From Paenibacillus sp. CF384 (GTDB taxonomy: Bacteria > Bacillota > Bacilli > Paenibacillales > Paenibacillaceae), in the NCBI RefSeq assembly GCF_900106745.1, contig NZ_FNNV01000013.1, positions 1 through 64,000 on the forward strand: a DNA stretch of 64,000 nucleotides. Direction: 5' to 3'. The notes under the pieces were generated by a model. The model ran no database searches and was not told the origin of the DNA. It was given only the letters and a program-made list of their open reading frames with translations. Below, one piece after another: positions 1 through 7,820 of the stretch (position 1 is its first letter; the number at the start of each line of letters is the position of its first letter). The translations under genes were made by a program, and so were the position numbers.

Positions 1-158
1 TCCTTCTTGGTGCGTGTGGTAACCCCGAGAATACCCTACTTTTTTGCTGCCTGTTAAGGCTCCAAATCTTGGTACACAAACTATTTTACATCGCCCGACG
101 AGGTCTTATTGGGTGGTTTGCCGGTAGTTTGGGGCCGATTGTGCCATAATAGCACCTG

Positions 159-221
159 TACGGTTCGTTAGAATATCAGAACCCCGAATTCCGACCCAAT
201 AAAGCCGCTACGGTTCGTTAG
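159..221. repeat. Short direct repeat, 50 bp apart, in a gene-free 300-bp end
   Basis: The 13-mer TACGGTTCGTTAG occurs at 159-171 and again at 209-221, a step of 50 bp. The 20 bp before each copy are also loosely alike (CGA, then AATA, then GC). Apart from this the first 302 bases hold no convincing reading frame, promoter or RNA gene. The step is close to the 51-bp period of the other arrays in this window, so this may be a decayed member of the same kind of repeat. Confidence 0.5.
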
Positions 222-302
222 CCGTTCGCGCCGAGTGGAATGCGAGTGGATTATCCCTTTTTACCCGAGCCGAAGCCAATGATATAACCATCCACCCACT
301 TC

Positions 303-787
303 TTAGGATTGGTTAGTGCAGACAATCTCTATTAACTTTCGATCAATTCCTTCGATATCGCCGATGTCGGATGAACCGTCCCATAGGACGATGGATTCCG
401 CTTCATCATTTGGAATAAACGCAACGAAGTCATCGAGCTCCCCATAAAATAAAGCGCCATACTCGATTCTCCTCGGGCCGTGAAAGCTGGGTTGAAGATC
501 AAATTTCATGAGCCCCTTGAACACTGCATTGCGTAAGGTTTGACTGGTTTCTTCGTATAATTCCCTGACCACACACTCTCTGGGTGTTTCACCTTATTCA
601 ATGATACCTCCTGGCAGCTCCCAGCTATTCCGCCACTTGTTGGGCATTAAGAGGTGCTTACCCTGATAGTTTACTACAATTAAGGCATGAGTCAGTGGTG
701 CTTCTAACGGGATGCGGCTAAGCTCCTCCTCTCGTATGGCGTTTATGCCAACAAAACATTTCCCTTTGCGTCCGTAACGATCGACAT
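303..787 (-). pseudogene. Decayed NUDIX hydrolase
   Basis: Read on the minus strand, the region still spells a NUDIX protein: a WELPGG run, then the Nudix box GGIIE-stop-GETPRECVVRELYEET, fitting Gx5Ex7REUxEE. A TAA stop (594-596 on the plus strand) lies inside the box. A second lesion lies near 745-755: the ATG-initiated start at 787 (MSIVTDAKGNVLLA) ends in a stop, and the conserved core continues in another frame. NUDIX enzymes hydrolyse nucleoside diphosphates linked to another group. With a stop in the catalytic helix and a frameshift upstream this copy should be inactive. The remaining open part is 303-572 (89 residues, C-terminal half). Confidence 0.7.
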
Positions 788-922
788 TCTCTCATTCCTC
801 CGGTTTCAGCTCGCAACCATGCTATGGAACCAAAAAACGCGCAAGACTCATGGTCCTGCACGCTAATATGGAAGATTATACCTGCGAAAGAATCATCTCT
901 GCAATCGTTACTTTTCATTTCC

Positions 923-1963
923 CTATGCGTTTCGATTGCGATAGAGCAGGAAGATGAAGAAGGGTGCTCCGATTCCCGCTGTAAAGACACCGACCGGAAT
1001 GTCATAAGGCAAGAAGGCGGTGCGAGCCACTGTATCGGCTAGTACTACCATGAGTCCGCCGATCAATGCTGCAATCGGCAATACGCCGCCGAAGGCCGGA
1101 CCTACGAGCTTGCGAGTCATATGCGGCGCGATCAAACCGACGAAAGAGATGGCTCCGCCGACCGAAACCGCAGCTCCGGCTAACGCGACGCTGATCATTA
1201 GCAGCACGAAACGTTGACGTTGTGCGGCACTGCCTACTCCTTTGGCAATATCATCGCCAAGCTGCAGCACGTTGACGTTCCGCGCAAATAGGAAGGAGAG
1301 GGGAATAAAGACGCTGACCCATGGCACGATGGTCCATACCATTTTCCAATCGGTGCCGTAAACGGTACCTGTCAGCCAGACATAGGCTTGTGAAGCGGTA
1401 GTAATGGGATTCATAACAAGCATGACCTTCGTAATCGAGGCAAGCAGGAAATTGATGCCGATGCCGATGAGCACGAGGCGAATAGGTGTAACGCCTTTCT
1501 TCCAAGCGAGAAAATAAATCAAGATAGAGGTGATGCCTGCGCCAACCATAGCCGCAACCGGCAACCATACGATACTAAGCGTACTCGAGAGGTAACTGAT
1601 AAAGGCGACTGCCGCAACAGAAGCGCCGCTGGTAATGCCGATAATGTCCGGGGAAGCAAGCGGATTGCGAATAATCCCTTGCAATATGGCACCGGCGACG
1701 GCTAGCGAAGCGCCTACGAGAAAAGCGGCGATAATGCGCGGCAGACGCAGCGTATTGATGATGAGCTTGTACTCCTCCGTTCCTCCGCCAACCAACGTAC
1801 GGATCACGTTCACTGGAGAGATGCGCATATCGCCAAGCGCGGCACTGACTAGTAAGGACAAGAAGCTTGCCAGCAGAAGACCGATCGTGAGCCTAACCGT
1901 TTTCTTATGTAGGAAAAAGGATACCGGAGCCTTATTGAACCGGATATAGGTAAAGTTTCTCAT
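923..1963 (-). CDS. FecCD-family iron-siderophore ABC permease (second subunit)
   Basis: The 346-residue protein is made almost wholly of hydrophobic segments (about 9-10 membrane spans) and carries the family pattern: RLPRIIAAFLVGASLAVAGA near residues 55-75 and a GxISFVGLIAPHM region near 270. It should form half of the membrane channel for ferric siderophores, paired with the gene upstream, whose stop overlaps this start by 4 bp. That overlap suggests coupled translation and a stable 1:1 ratio. It is the last gene of the Fur-controlled minus-strand operon. The exact siderophore cannot be read from the sequence. Confidence 0.93.
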   Translation of the reverse strand: MRNFTYIRFNKAPVSFFLHKKTVRLTIGLLLASFLSLLVSAALGDMRISPVNVIRTLVGGGTEEYKLIINTLRLPRIIAAFLVGASLAVAGAILQGIIRNPLASPDIIGITSGASVAAVAFISYLSSTLSIVWLPVAAMVGAGITSILIYFLAWKKGVTPIRLVLIGIGINFLLASITKVMLVMNPITTASQAYVWLTGTVYGTDWKMVWTIVPWVSVFIPLSFLFARNVNVLQLGDDIAKGVGSAAQRQRFVLLMISVALAGAAVSVGGAISFVGLIAPHMTRKLVGPAFGGVLPIAALIGGLMVVLADTVARTAFLPYDIPVGVFTAGIGAPFFIFLLYRNRNA

Positions 1964-2973
1964 GATTTAACGATCCCCTTTCTGGCAATCACGATAAATG
2001 CAGGAATGCCAATGACGGCGGTCATGACGCCAACCGGCAGCTCTTCGGGTCTTACGATGAATCTGGCGCCGATGTCAGCTGCTAGTACCAGAATCCCGCC
2101 AAGCAAGGCGCTGTATGGGATGATCCAGCGATAATCGTTTCCGGCGAATAAACGGGCAATCGTAGGAATGATGAGTCCGATAAAACCGACAGGACCTGCT
2201 ACAGCGACAGAGCTGCCAGCTAGTGCCATAATAATGATGCCCGCGGCAAGCTTAATGAAAATCGTCCGCTGCCCGAGTCCTTGCGCCGTGTCATCGCCCA
2301 TAGTTAACACATTCATATGCCTCGAAATCCACAAAGCCGCAATCCAGCCCGCCGCCATAAACGGCAGGACGGCTTGAAGCATATCCAGGGAACGGCCGGC
2401 AACGGAGCCCGTTAACCAGAACATGACTTCGTTTAAGCTTTGCTCATCCAGAACAAGCATGCCTTGCGTGAAGGAGGAGAATAAAGCGCTTAGTGCTGCG
2501 CCTGCAAGTATGATTTTGAGCGGCGTTAGACCGTCCCGGCCTATGGAACCTAAGATGTAAACCGCCAGAGCAGCGACTGCGGCACCTAGGAAGGAGACGC
2601 CGGTAAGCACAGGCAGTGAGCTGACCGATAACATGGTTACGGTAAACACGACAGCAAACGATGCGCCAAAATTAATGCCAAGCACATTCGGATCAGCCAG
2701 CGGATTGCGCGTTAACCCTTGAATCAACGACCCGGCAACGGCTAGGCTTGCTCCGATAGCGGCAGCGACGAAAGCTCTCGGCGCACGCGATGTTTGTACG
2801 ATAATTTGCTCGTTCGAGGATTCGTCGTAATGAGTGAAGGAATGATAGACATCCGAGAGCGAAATTGGCGTTGCGCCGAATACCATGCTCGCAATAATAA
2901 AGAGGATCATAATAATGAATCCAAGTAGTAGACCTGTAATCTTAGCCGGAATGCCGGCAAACAACCTTTCCAT
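1960..2973 (-). CDS. FecCD-family iron-siderophore ABC permease (first subunit)
   Basis: A polytopic protein of about 337 residues with the FecCD signatures RAPRAFVAAAIGASLAVAGS and GPVGFIGLIIPTIAR. It pairs with the downstream permease. I prefer the ATG at 2973 (MERLFAGIP), which has a GGAG motif at proper spacing; a start at 3024 adding 17 residues is also possible because a GAGAGA motif precedes it. The gene lies 84 bp (33 bp from the longer start) after the binding-protein gene and is probably co-transcribed from the Fur-controlled promoter at about 4.37 kb. The cognate ATPase is the divergent gene at 5394. Confidence 0.92.
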   Translation of the reverse strand: MERLFAGIPAKITGLLLGFIIMILFIIASMVFGATPISLSDVYHSFTHYDESSNEQIIVQTSRAPRAFVAAAIGASLAVAGSLIQGLTRNPLADPNVLGINFGASFAVVFTVTMLSVSSLPVLTGVSFLGAAVAALAVYILGSIGRDGLTPLKIILAGAALSALFSSFTQGMLVLDEQSLNEVMFWLTGSVAGRSLDMLQAVLPFMAAGWIAALWISRHMNVLTMGDDTAQGLGQRTIFIKLAAGIIIMALAGSSVAVAGPVGFIGLIIPTIARLFAGNDYRWIIPYSALLGGILVLAADIGARFIVRPEELPVGVMTAVIGIPAFIVIARKGIVKS

Positions 2974-3057
2974 GCTCGTCGCTCCAGTCCCCTGACGCAC
3001 GAAAGAATGAGCCGACCGGCCCATTCTCTCAGACGTACTTATTGTAGATACGGTCTC

Positions 3058-4332
3058 TTATAGATCGAAGTAGAAGTAAAGATCGTCAAGCATCATTTTC
3101 GCAGCAGTAGCACCGCCGGACATGTTCCATGTGATGTCGTTGACTTTATAGTACTTGTTGTTCTTAATCGCCTTCAAATTCTTCCACAGCGGGTTCTTCT
3201 GCCATTCTTGCTGGGACTTGAACTCTTCGCCTTCACCGTAGCTTGATGTGATATCGAAGATGACATCCCCATCCATGAGCGGAATTTGCTCTTGCGAGGT
3301 TAGGTTCACGAGCACCTTGCCATCGACCTTCTGAGCTTTAGGACGCTGCAAGCCAACTTCCTCGAGAATGTTGCCGGCAAATCCGGTGACATAGAAACGA
3401 GCGGTGTTATCGTCTTGGAAACGAATAATCGATACTTGCGTATTCGCACGGCTGCCGAGTTTGGATTTAAAGTCTGCAACGCGTTTGTTCCAGTCCGCCA
3501 TGAATGCTGCCGCTTTGTCTTCTTTGTTCGAGGCTAGTGCAGCCATCTGCATGTTCGCTTTCCAGCCGAATACTTCTTCAACGAAGATCGTAGGCGCGAT
3601 AGCAGAGAGCTGATCGTAAATTTTCTCGTGGCGTGTTTTCGATCCGATAATGAGGTCCGGTTTCAGAGCAACGATCGCTTCCATATTCGGCTGCAGCTCG
3701 CTGCCGAGGTTCGTAACGCCGGCCATATCCGCGCGGAGGTAGTGGTACCAAGGGGTTTGTACCCATGATTCAACTGCACCTACCGGTTTCACGCCGAGAG
3801 TAAGAGAAACGTCGACGCCGCCGTTAAACAGAACCGCGATACGTTTGGGCACAGCATTCAATGTGGTTTTGCCCATAGCATGCGTAATGGTGCGTTTACT
3901 GTCCAGGTTGACTGTCTTGGAGCCCGCATTCCAATTGACCCATAAGCCGAAAGCTTCACCAAGGAAGCGAAGAGGGACAAGCGTACGGCCGTTCTTCTCA
4001 ACGGCTTTCGCATCGAGTGTGACCGATTTGCCGTTGGTTGTCGCTTGATTGCTGCCGATCGTCAATTGTACGGTCGTTGTGCCGCGAGTAACGCTAAGCT
4101 TCTTAGAGGCTTGATCAAATCCGATCTTGGCATTCAGTTTCTCGGATAATAGACGATAGGGAATCATAGTTGAGCCGCTGATGACTTGCGGCGGTACGTC
4201 GAAGGAAAGCTTGCTGCCGTCTAGGACGACACTAATCGGGGTTTCTGCTGCCGCTGCTGTGAACGGTACGGAAACGATTGCCAGAATGAAAGTAAGCGAT
4301 AAGGCCAACGTACGAAATACGGGTTTAAACAT
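3058..4332 (-). CDS. Iron-siderophore binding protein with N-terminal stalk (copper amine oxidase N-like) domain
   Basis: The protein (424 residues from ATG 4332; a TTG at 4347 is the alternative, neither with ideal RBS spacing) begins with a signal peptide ending near AAAAE. Two stalk-like repeats follow (about 30-145: PYRLLSEKLNAKIGFD and PLRFLGEAFGLWVNWN), then a class III periplasmic-binding domain from about 150 (KRIAVLFNGGVDVSLTLGVKPVG; LKPDLIIG; PLWKNLKAIKNNKYYKV). It should capture a ferric siderophore and deliver it to the two permeases. Oddly, there is no lipobox cysteine, the usual anchor of Gram-positive binding proteins; the stalk domain may replace it in holding the protein in the wall (inference). 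A perfect Fur box lies just upstream. Confidence 0.9.
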   Translation of the reverse strand: MFKPVFRTLALSLTFILAIVSVPFTAAAAETPISVVLDGSKLSFDVPPQVISGSTMIPYRLLSEKLNAKIGFDQASKKLSVTRGTTTVQLTIGSNQATTNGKSVTLDAKAVEKNGRTLVPLRFLGEAFGLWVNWNAGSKTVNLDSKRTITHAMGKTTLNAVPKRIAVLFNGGVDVSLTLGVKPVGAVESWVQTPWYHYLRADMAGVTNLGSELQPNMEAIVALKPDLIIGSKTRHEKIYDQLSAIAPTIFVEEVFGWKANMQMAALASNKEDKAAAFMADWNKRVADFKSKLGSRANTQVSIIRFQDDNTARFYVTGFAGNILEEVGLQRPKAQKVDGKVLVNLTSQEQIPLMDGDVIFDITSSYGEGEEFKSQQEWQKNPLWKNLKAIKNNKYYKVNDITWNMSGGATAAKMMLDDLYFYFDL

Positions 4333-4362
4333 GGGGGAAGTGCACAACCTTTCGATTTATAT

Positions 4363-4377
4363 TGATAATGATTATCA
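4363..4377. promoter_or_regulatory. Fur box upstream of the binding-protein operon
   Basis: TGATAATGATTATCA is a perfect 7-1-7 inverted repeat and fits the Fur consensus. It lies about 30 bp upstream of the binding-protein start on the minus strand, where bound Fe-Fur would block transcription of the binding protein and both permeases. Confidence 0.9.
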
Positions 4378-4444
4378 TTGTCATAGAGAATGATAGTGCA
4401 AATTTACTAGAGAAGTCAATACAAATTTTGCCAAAAGAACCGAG

Positions 4445-5224
4445 CTATTTCACGCCTGCTTTATCTGCAAGCTGACGAAATCCCTGATACAGCTCATAGT
4501 CGATTTGCAGAATGGCAGTCTGGTCGATTGTTTCGGTGCCGTTCAGCTCGGTTAGCTTGACGACTTTCTCATCCAGAAATTTAACCATATCGGAAGCCGC
4601 TGCTTTGACATCTGCTTTCATCGCGTCCCAACTGGTAATAATCTGATCGGAGACTGTCTTGATCTGCTCGGCGTCGTTGTTCTCTGCATGCTGTTTCAAG
4701 TCTTTAATCTGGGATCTGATTAATTCGATGGAGCTCTTGAACGCTTCGGACACTTGCTTATCTGCGGTCTTCTGATCCGCAGCGTTATCCATAATGGAAT
4801 CCGTAACGGCTTTGTTTGCGTCGAGGTTGCTCTTCGTAGCTTCTTTTACTTTCTGTTCGGTCTTAGTTGTTTTCTTGGGAGGTGCAGGCTTCTCTTCGGC
4901 CGGCTTCGCTTCCGGCTTGGTAGATTCACTTGCAGCTTCTGACGATTGGTTTGCAGCCGTATCTTCTGCTGCTGCGGCAGGGGGATCTGCTGCGACAGCT
5001 TCTTCTGTATCAGCGTCATTAGCTGGTGCTTCAACCTCGGTGGTCTCCGATTCTGCTGCGGTTGCTTCTGTTTCCTGTGCATCCAGTAGTGCTGCTTCTT
5101 GCGATACTGCTTTACCGTTATCATTCTGTTCGCCCATGAGCGAGCGTCCTGCGCCAGGAGTATTATTGCACCCTGCGGTCATCAATGCGGCCGCCGCGAT
5201 GGCGATTACGAAATAACGTTTCAT
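4445..5224 (-). CDS. Lipoprotein of unknown function with an Ala/Glu-rich linker
   Basis: 259 residues. The N-terminus MKRYFVIAIAAAALMTAGC is a lipoprotein signal with cysteine at residue 19. Residues about 30-125 are low-complexity (Ala, Glu, Thr, Pro), like a wall-spanning linker, and residues 130-259 form a predicted helical domain rich in Lys, Asp and Gln. I recognise no catalytic motif. It sits between the iron-binding-protein gene and the divergent ATPase, with two Fur-like boxes upstream, so a role at the cell surface during iron limitation is a reasonable guess, not a demonstrated one. The long open frame on the other strand is a by-product of its alanine-rich codons. Confidence 0.8.
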   Translation of the reverse strand: MKRYFVIAIAAAALMTAGCNNTPGAGRSLMGEQNDNGKAVSQEAALLDAQETEATAAESETTEVEAPANDADTEEAVAADPPAAAAEDTAANQSSEAASESTKPEAKPAEEKPAPPKKTTKTEQKVKEATKSNLDANKAVTDSIMDNAADQKTADKQVSEAFKSSIELIRSQIKDLKQHAENNDAEQIKTVSDQIITSWDAMKADVKAAASDMVKFLDEKVVKLTELNGTETIDQTAILQIDYELYQGFRQLADKAGVK

Positions 5225-5289
5225 CCTGATTCCTCCTTACGAGTGAGAATATGGAATTGCGGAACAATACTAAGCTATTTTAGTTCAAG

Positions 5290-5333
5290 TGAGAATCGTT
5301 TTCAATACTTTTCTGATAATGATTTTCATTTGC
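5290..5333. promoter_or_regulatory. Double Fur box between the lipoprotein and ATPase genes
   Basis: Two 7-1-7 dyads lie 24 bp apart: TGAGAATCGTTTTCA at 5290-5304 and TGATAATGATTTTCA at 5314-5328. They lie in the shared control region of the minus-strand lipoprotein and the plus-strand ATPase, so one repressor event could silence both. Confidence 0.85.
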
Positions 5334-5393
5334 ATTGACAACGATGTTCGAATCCTCATACAATCGATGGTAAAAGAAGGAGTTGAGCGCCGC

Positions 5394-6206
5394 GTGAATG
5401 CCCTGCAAACCGACCGGCTATCGGTAGCGTACGGTAGCCAATTTATATTCAAGGATTTGAATGTCGCTATTGAGAAAGGCAAAGTCACAGCGCTGATCGG
5501 CAGCAACGGCTGCGGGAAGTCGACACTGCTCCGCACGATGGCGCGTTTACTAAAGCCTGAGCAGGGCAATGTGCTGCTTGAAGGGGACAATATCGCTTCG
5601 CTGCCTACGAAGGAAGTTGCCAAACGGATGGCGCTTCTGCCGCAGGGGCCGACCGCGCCGGAAGGGTTAACCGTGCTGCAGCTCGTCAAACAAGGCCGTT
5701 ATCCTTATCAGAGCTGGCTTCAGCAATGGTCGAAGGAGGATGAACGTCATGTCACGTTAGCGTTGCAGACGACGGGGTTGACGGATTTAGCTGAGCGGAC
5801 AGTCGACTCCTTGTCTGGAGGACAACGGCAGCGTGCATGGATTGCGATGATTCTGGCACAAGGTACGGATATTATTCTGTTAGACGAACCGACCACCTAT
5901 TTGGATCTAACGCATCAAATCGAAGTGCTTGATTTACTGTTTGAGCTGAATGCGAAGGAGAACCGCACGATCGTGATGGTGCTGCATGATATAAACTTGG
6001 CTTGCCGCTACGCGCATCATATTGTGGCCATCCAGAACCATCGTGTTTTTGCGGAGGGACCTCCTGAGGAGGTTGTCACCTCCGGTATGATCGATGCGGT
6101 GTTCAACATGAAAGCAGACATTATTCCCGATCCGTTATTTGGCACGCCGATGTGTATTCCGCATGGAAAAGGCAGATCGTTATCTTTAGGATTGGTACAT
6201 GTATAA
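5394..6206 (+). CDS. FecE/FhuC-type iron-siderophore ABC transporter ATPase
   Basis: About 270 residues. Walker [10 protein letters not shown] is at residues about 36-44, the signature LSGGQRQR near 140, Walker [14 protein letters not shown] near 160-172, and the switch histidine in MVLHDINLA near 195. It powers import by the two FecCD permeases encoded on the opposite strand. The GTG at 5394 has AAGGAG (5377-5382) at 11 bp; reading frames starting further upstream would run through the Fur boxes and are unlikely. An ATG at 5367 is a less likely alternative. Confidence 0.93.
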   Translation: MNALQTDRLSVAYGSQFIFKDLNVAIEKGKVTALIGSNGCGKSTLLRTMARLLKPEQGNVLLEGDNIASLPTKEVAKRMALLPQGPTAPEGLTVLQLVKQGRYPYQSWLQQWSKEDERHVTLALQTTGLTDLAERTVDSLSGGQRQRAWIAMILAQGTDIILLDEPTTYLDLTHQIEVLDLLFELNAKENRTIVMVLHDINLACRYAHHIVAIQNHRVFAEGPPEEVVTSGMIDAVFNMKADIIPDPLFGTPMCIPHGKGRSLSLGLVHV

Positions 6207-6239
6207 ATAAAGAGGCTTGCGTGAGCAAGCCTCTTTATT
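6206..6239. terminator. Bidirectional terminator between convergent genes
   Basis: A 15-bp stem AATAAAGAGGCTTGC with loop GTGA, flanked by A and T runs on both sides, lies between the ATPase stop and the reductase stop. It can end transcription from either direction. Confidence 0.9.
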
Positions 6240-6268
6240 GTGTGTAATGCAAGATACGATTTCGAAGT

Positions 6269-7054
6269 TTAGGCATGAGATTCCAGAAATTTCTTGATGC
6301 GCAGTTCATCGGTGATCAGCGGGCAAGTATAGCAGTATGGATCGTCATCCCCGGGGAGTCTGTAATTCATGCAGCAGGCTCTGCGCACCAATATACTGCG
6401 ACCCTCATGCAGCGGATCTTCTACGGCTCGGAAAGTGCAGGACATAGGATTGACGGCACGACCGGGCAGCCAATCCGGCTCCAGCCTTCTTGTCGCATAT
6501 TCGAACCATTGTTCGATGCGTGAAGTAAACGCCTCAGATGGCGATTCTCGCAGCCAAGTCTGCTTCCAATGGGCGAGCAAATAGGCAATCGTATGCCACA
6601 TTCCGGGGACGGGAACACCGGTATGACTGACGACAGCAGCGATTACTTGCGAGGCATGGTCATGGAAGAGATGACGCAGATAGGCTTCGTCTTGTTCGGT
6701 TTCGCTCTGCAGCAGCGTGATAGCAGTAACAGGCGCATCGCTGAGCAAATAGAATTTGACGTTAGCGCCACTCTGTACGAAACGAACATTCTGGAAGGAG
6801 AGATCAAGCGGATAACGCTGATGCAGCCACGTATAGACAGCTCCGGCGAATAATGCACAATATCTTTTCCAGAACAACATGCCTACTGTCTTGTTGTCAG
6901 GAGCATTAATTTGTGAGGCAAATCGGTCAACCAGTTCTGTAATCCCTACAGCAGGGTCGGTTCCTTCGAATGAATATACGGTCGTTTCGACGGATGGCGC
7001 GCCGAAATTAAACTTATGTCGGTTTACGATAACGTTTGGATCCAATGGGAGCAT
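6269..7054 (-). CDS. FhuF-like siderophore-iron reductase ([2Fe-2S] C-terminus)
   Basis: 261 residues from ATG 7054, which has AGGAG at good spacing; an upstream start at 7114 would place the Fur box inside the coding region. The C-terminus holds a four-cysteine cluster, RACCMNY...PYCYTCP, as in the FhuF family, where the cluster reduces ferric siderophore so that iron is released in the cytoplasm. Here 12 residues separate the CC pair from the next Cys, against 10 in E. coli FhuF. The rest is a poorly conserved alpha/beta region. Its own Fur-like box and the neighbouring transporter support a role in iron release. Confidence 0.85.
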   Translation of the reverse strand: MLPLDPNVIVNRHKFNFGAPSVETTVYSFEGTDPAVGITELVDRFASQINAPDNKTVGMLFWKRYCALFAGAVYTWLHQRYPLDLSFQNVRFVQSGANVKFYLLSDAPVTAITLLQSETEQDEAYLRHLFHDHASQVIAAVVSHTGVPVPGMWHTIAYLLAHWKQTWLRESPSEAFTSRIEQWFEYATRRLEPDWLPGRAVNPMSCTFRAVEDPLHEGRSILVRRACCMNYRLPGDDDPYCYTCPLITDELRIKKFLESHA

Positions 7055-7092
7055 GGCAATTCTCCTGACCTGTGGTTTTAAAACTACGATCA

Positions 7093-7107
7093 TGATAATT
7101 GTTCTCA
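7093..7107. promoter_or_regulatory. Fur-like box upstream of the reductase
   Basis: TGATAATTGTTCTCA keeps the 7-1-7 layout of a Fur site with a few mismatches in the second half. It ends about 40 bp upstream of the reductase start on the minus strand. Confidence 0.75.
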
Positions 7108-7209
7108 ATTGCATTTGTCAATGAATTCCTCCCAACCCTATACGCCCCAGACGCGCGAATATGGTAGACTATTGAAAACTAGTTTTTACAGAAAGTGGTG
7201 TAAGCGTAG

Positions 7210-7776
7210 ATGGCGATTCAAATTGCTTTGTTGCGCGGTATCAACGTCGGCGGAAAGAACAAGATTAAGATGGCAGAGCTTCGAGAAGCGTTGGAAACTC
7301 TGGGATTGTTGCGGGTTCAAACGTATATTCAGAGCGGCAATATTTTGTTTGAGTCGGATGAGGATGAACTGACATTACGTGGGAAAATCGAGGCGCTGAT
7401 TGAGAGCAAGTTCGGTTTGTCCATTCGCGTTATTATTCGCACAGCCGATGAACTCACTGAAATTGCCGCTAATCTTCCATTCTCGGATGAAGCAGTTAAG
7501 GCAGCCGAAGCTTCTTTTGAAGGGGAGTGCCTCTATATTGCGATGATGCTGGATGAGCCGAATGCCAATAAAGTGGAGAAGCTGGAGAGCTATGATTTTA
7601 AAGAAGATCGGTATGTTATTGCGGGCCGGGATGTGTATCTATTATTTCGCCAAAGCGTGCGGGATTCCAAGCTTTCCGTCCAAGTAGACAAGCTGAATGC
7701 TCCTGTAACCGTTCGGAATTGGAATACATTGACGAAGCTTATTGGGATGTCGCAGGAAATGGGTAATGCCAACTAA
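7210..7776 (+). CDS. DUF1697 family protein
   Basis: 188 residues with the family opening IALLRGINVGGKNKIKMAEL and the SGNILFES strand near residues 40-50. DUF1697 proteins are soluble, small and without assigned function. No signal peptide or membrane span. It is the first of four closely spaced plus-strand genes ending at the terminator near 10.8 kb, but the products share no obvious pathway. Confidence 0.9.
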   Translation: MAIQIALLRGINVGGKNKIKMAELREALETLGLLRVQTYIQSGNILFESDEDELTLRGKIEALIESKFGLSIRVIIRTADELTEIAANLPFSDEAVKAAEASFEGECLYIAMMLDEPNANKVEKLESYDFKEDRYVIAGRDVYLLFRQSVRDSKLSVQVDKLNAPVTVRNWNTLTKLIGMSQEMGNAN

Positions 7777-7820
7777 GCGGTGCAAATCTAGCGATCTACA
7801 CGATAAGGGGGAAGCTTGTC

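Noticed and set aside
4794-5216. 140-residue frame opposite the lipoprotein gene
   Set aside because: Its Ala/Ser-rich text mirrors the low-complexity codons of the lipoprotein, which has a proper signal and ribosome site.
5289-5393. Longer N-terminus of the iron ATPase
   Set aside because: It would translate through two Fur boxes; the GTG at 5394 has a good ribosome site and matches the usual family start.
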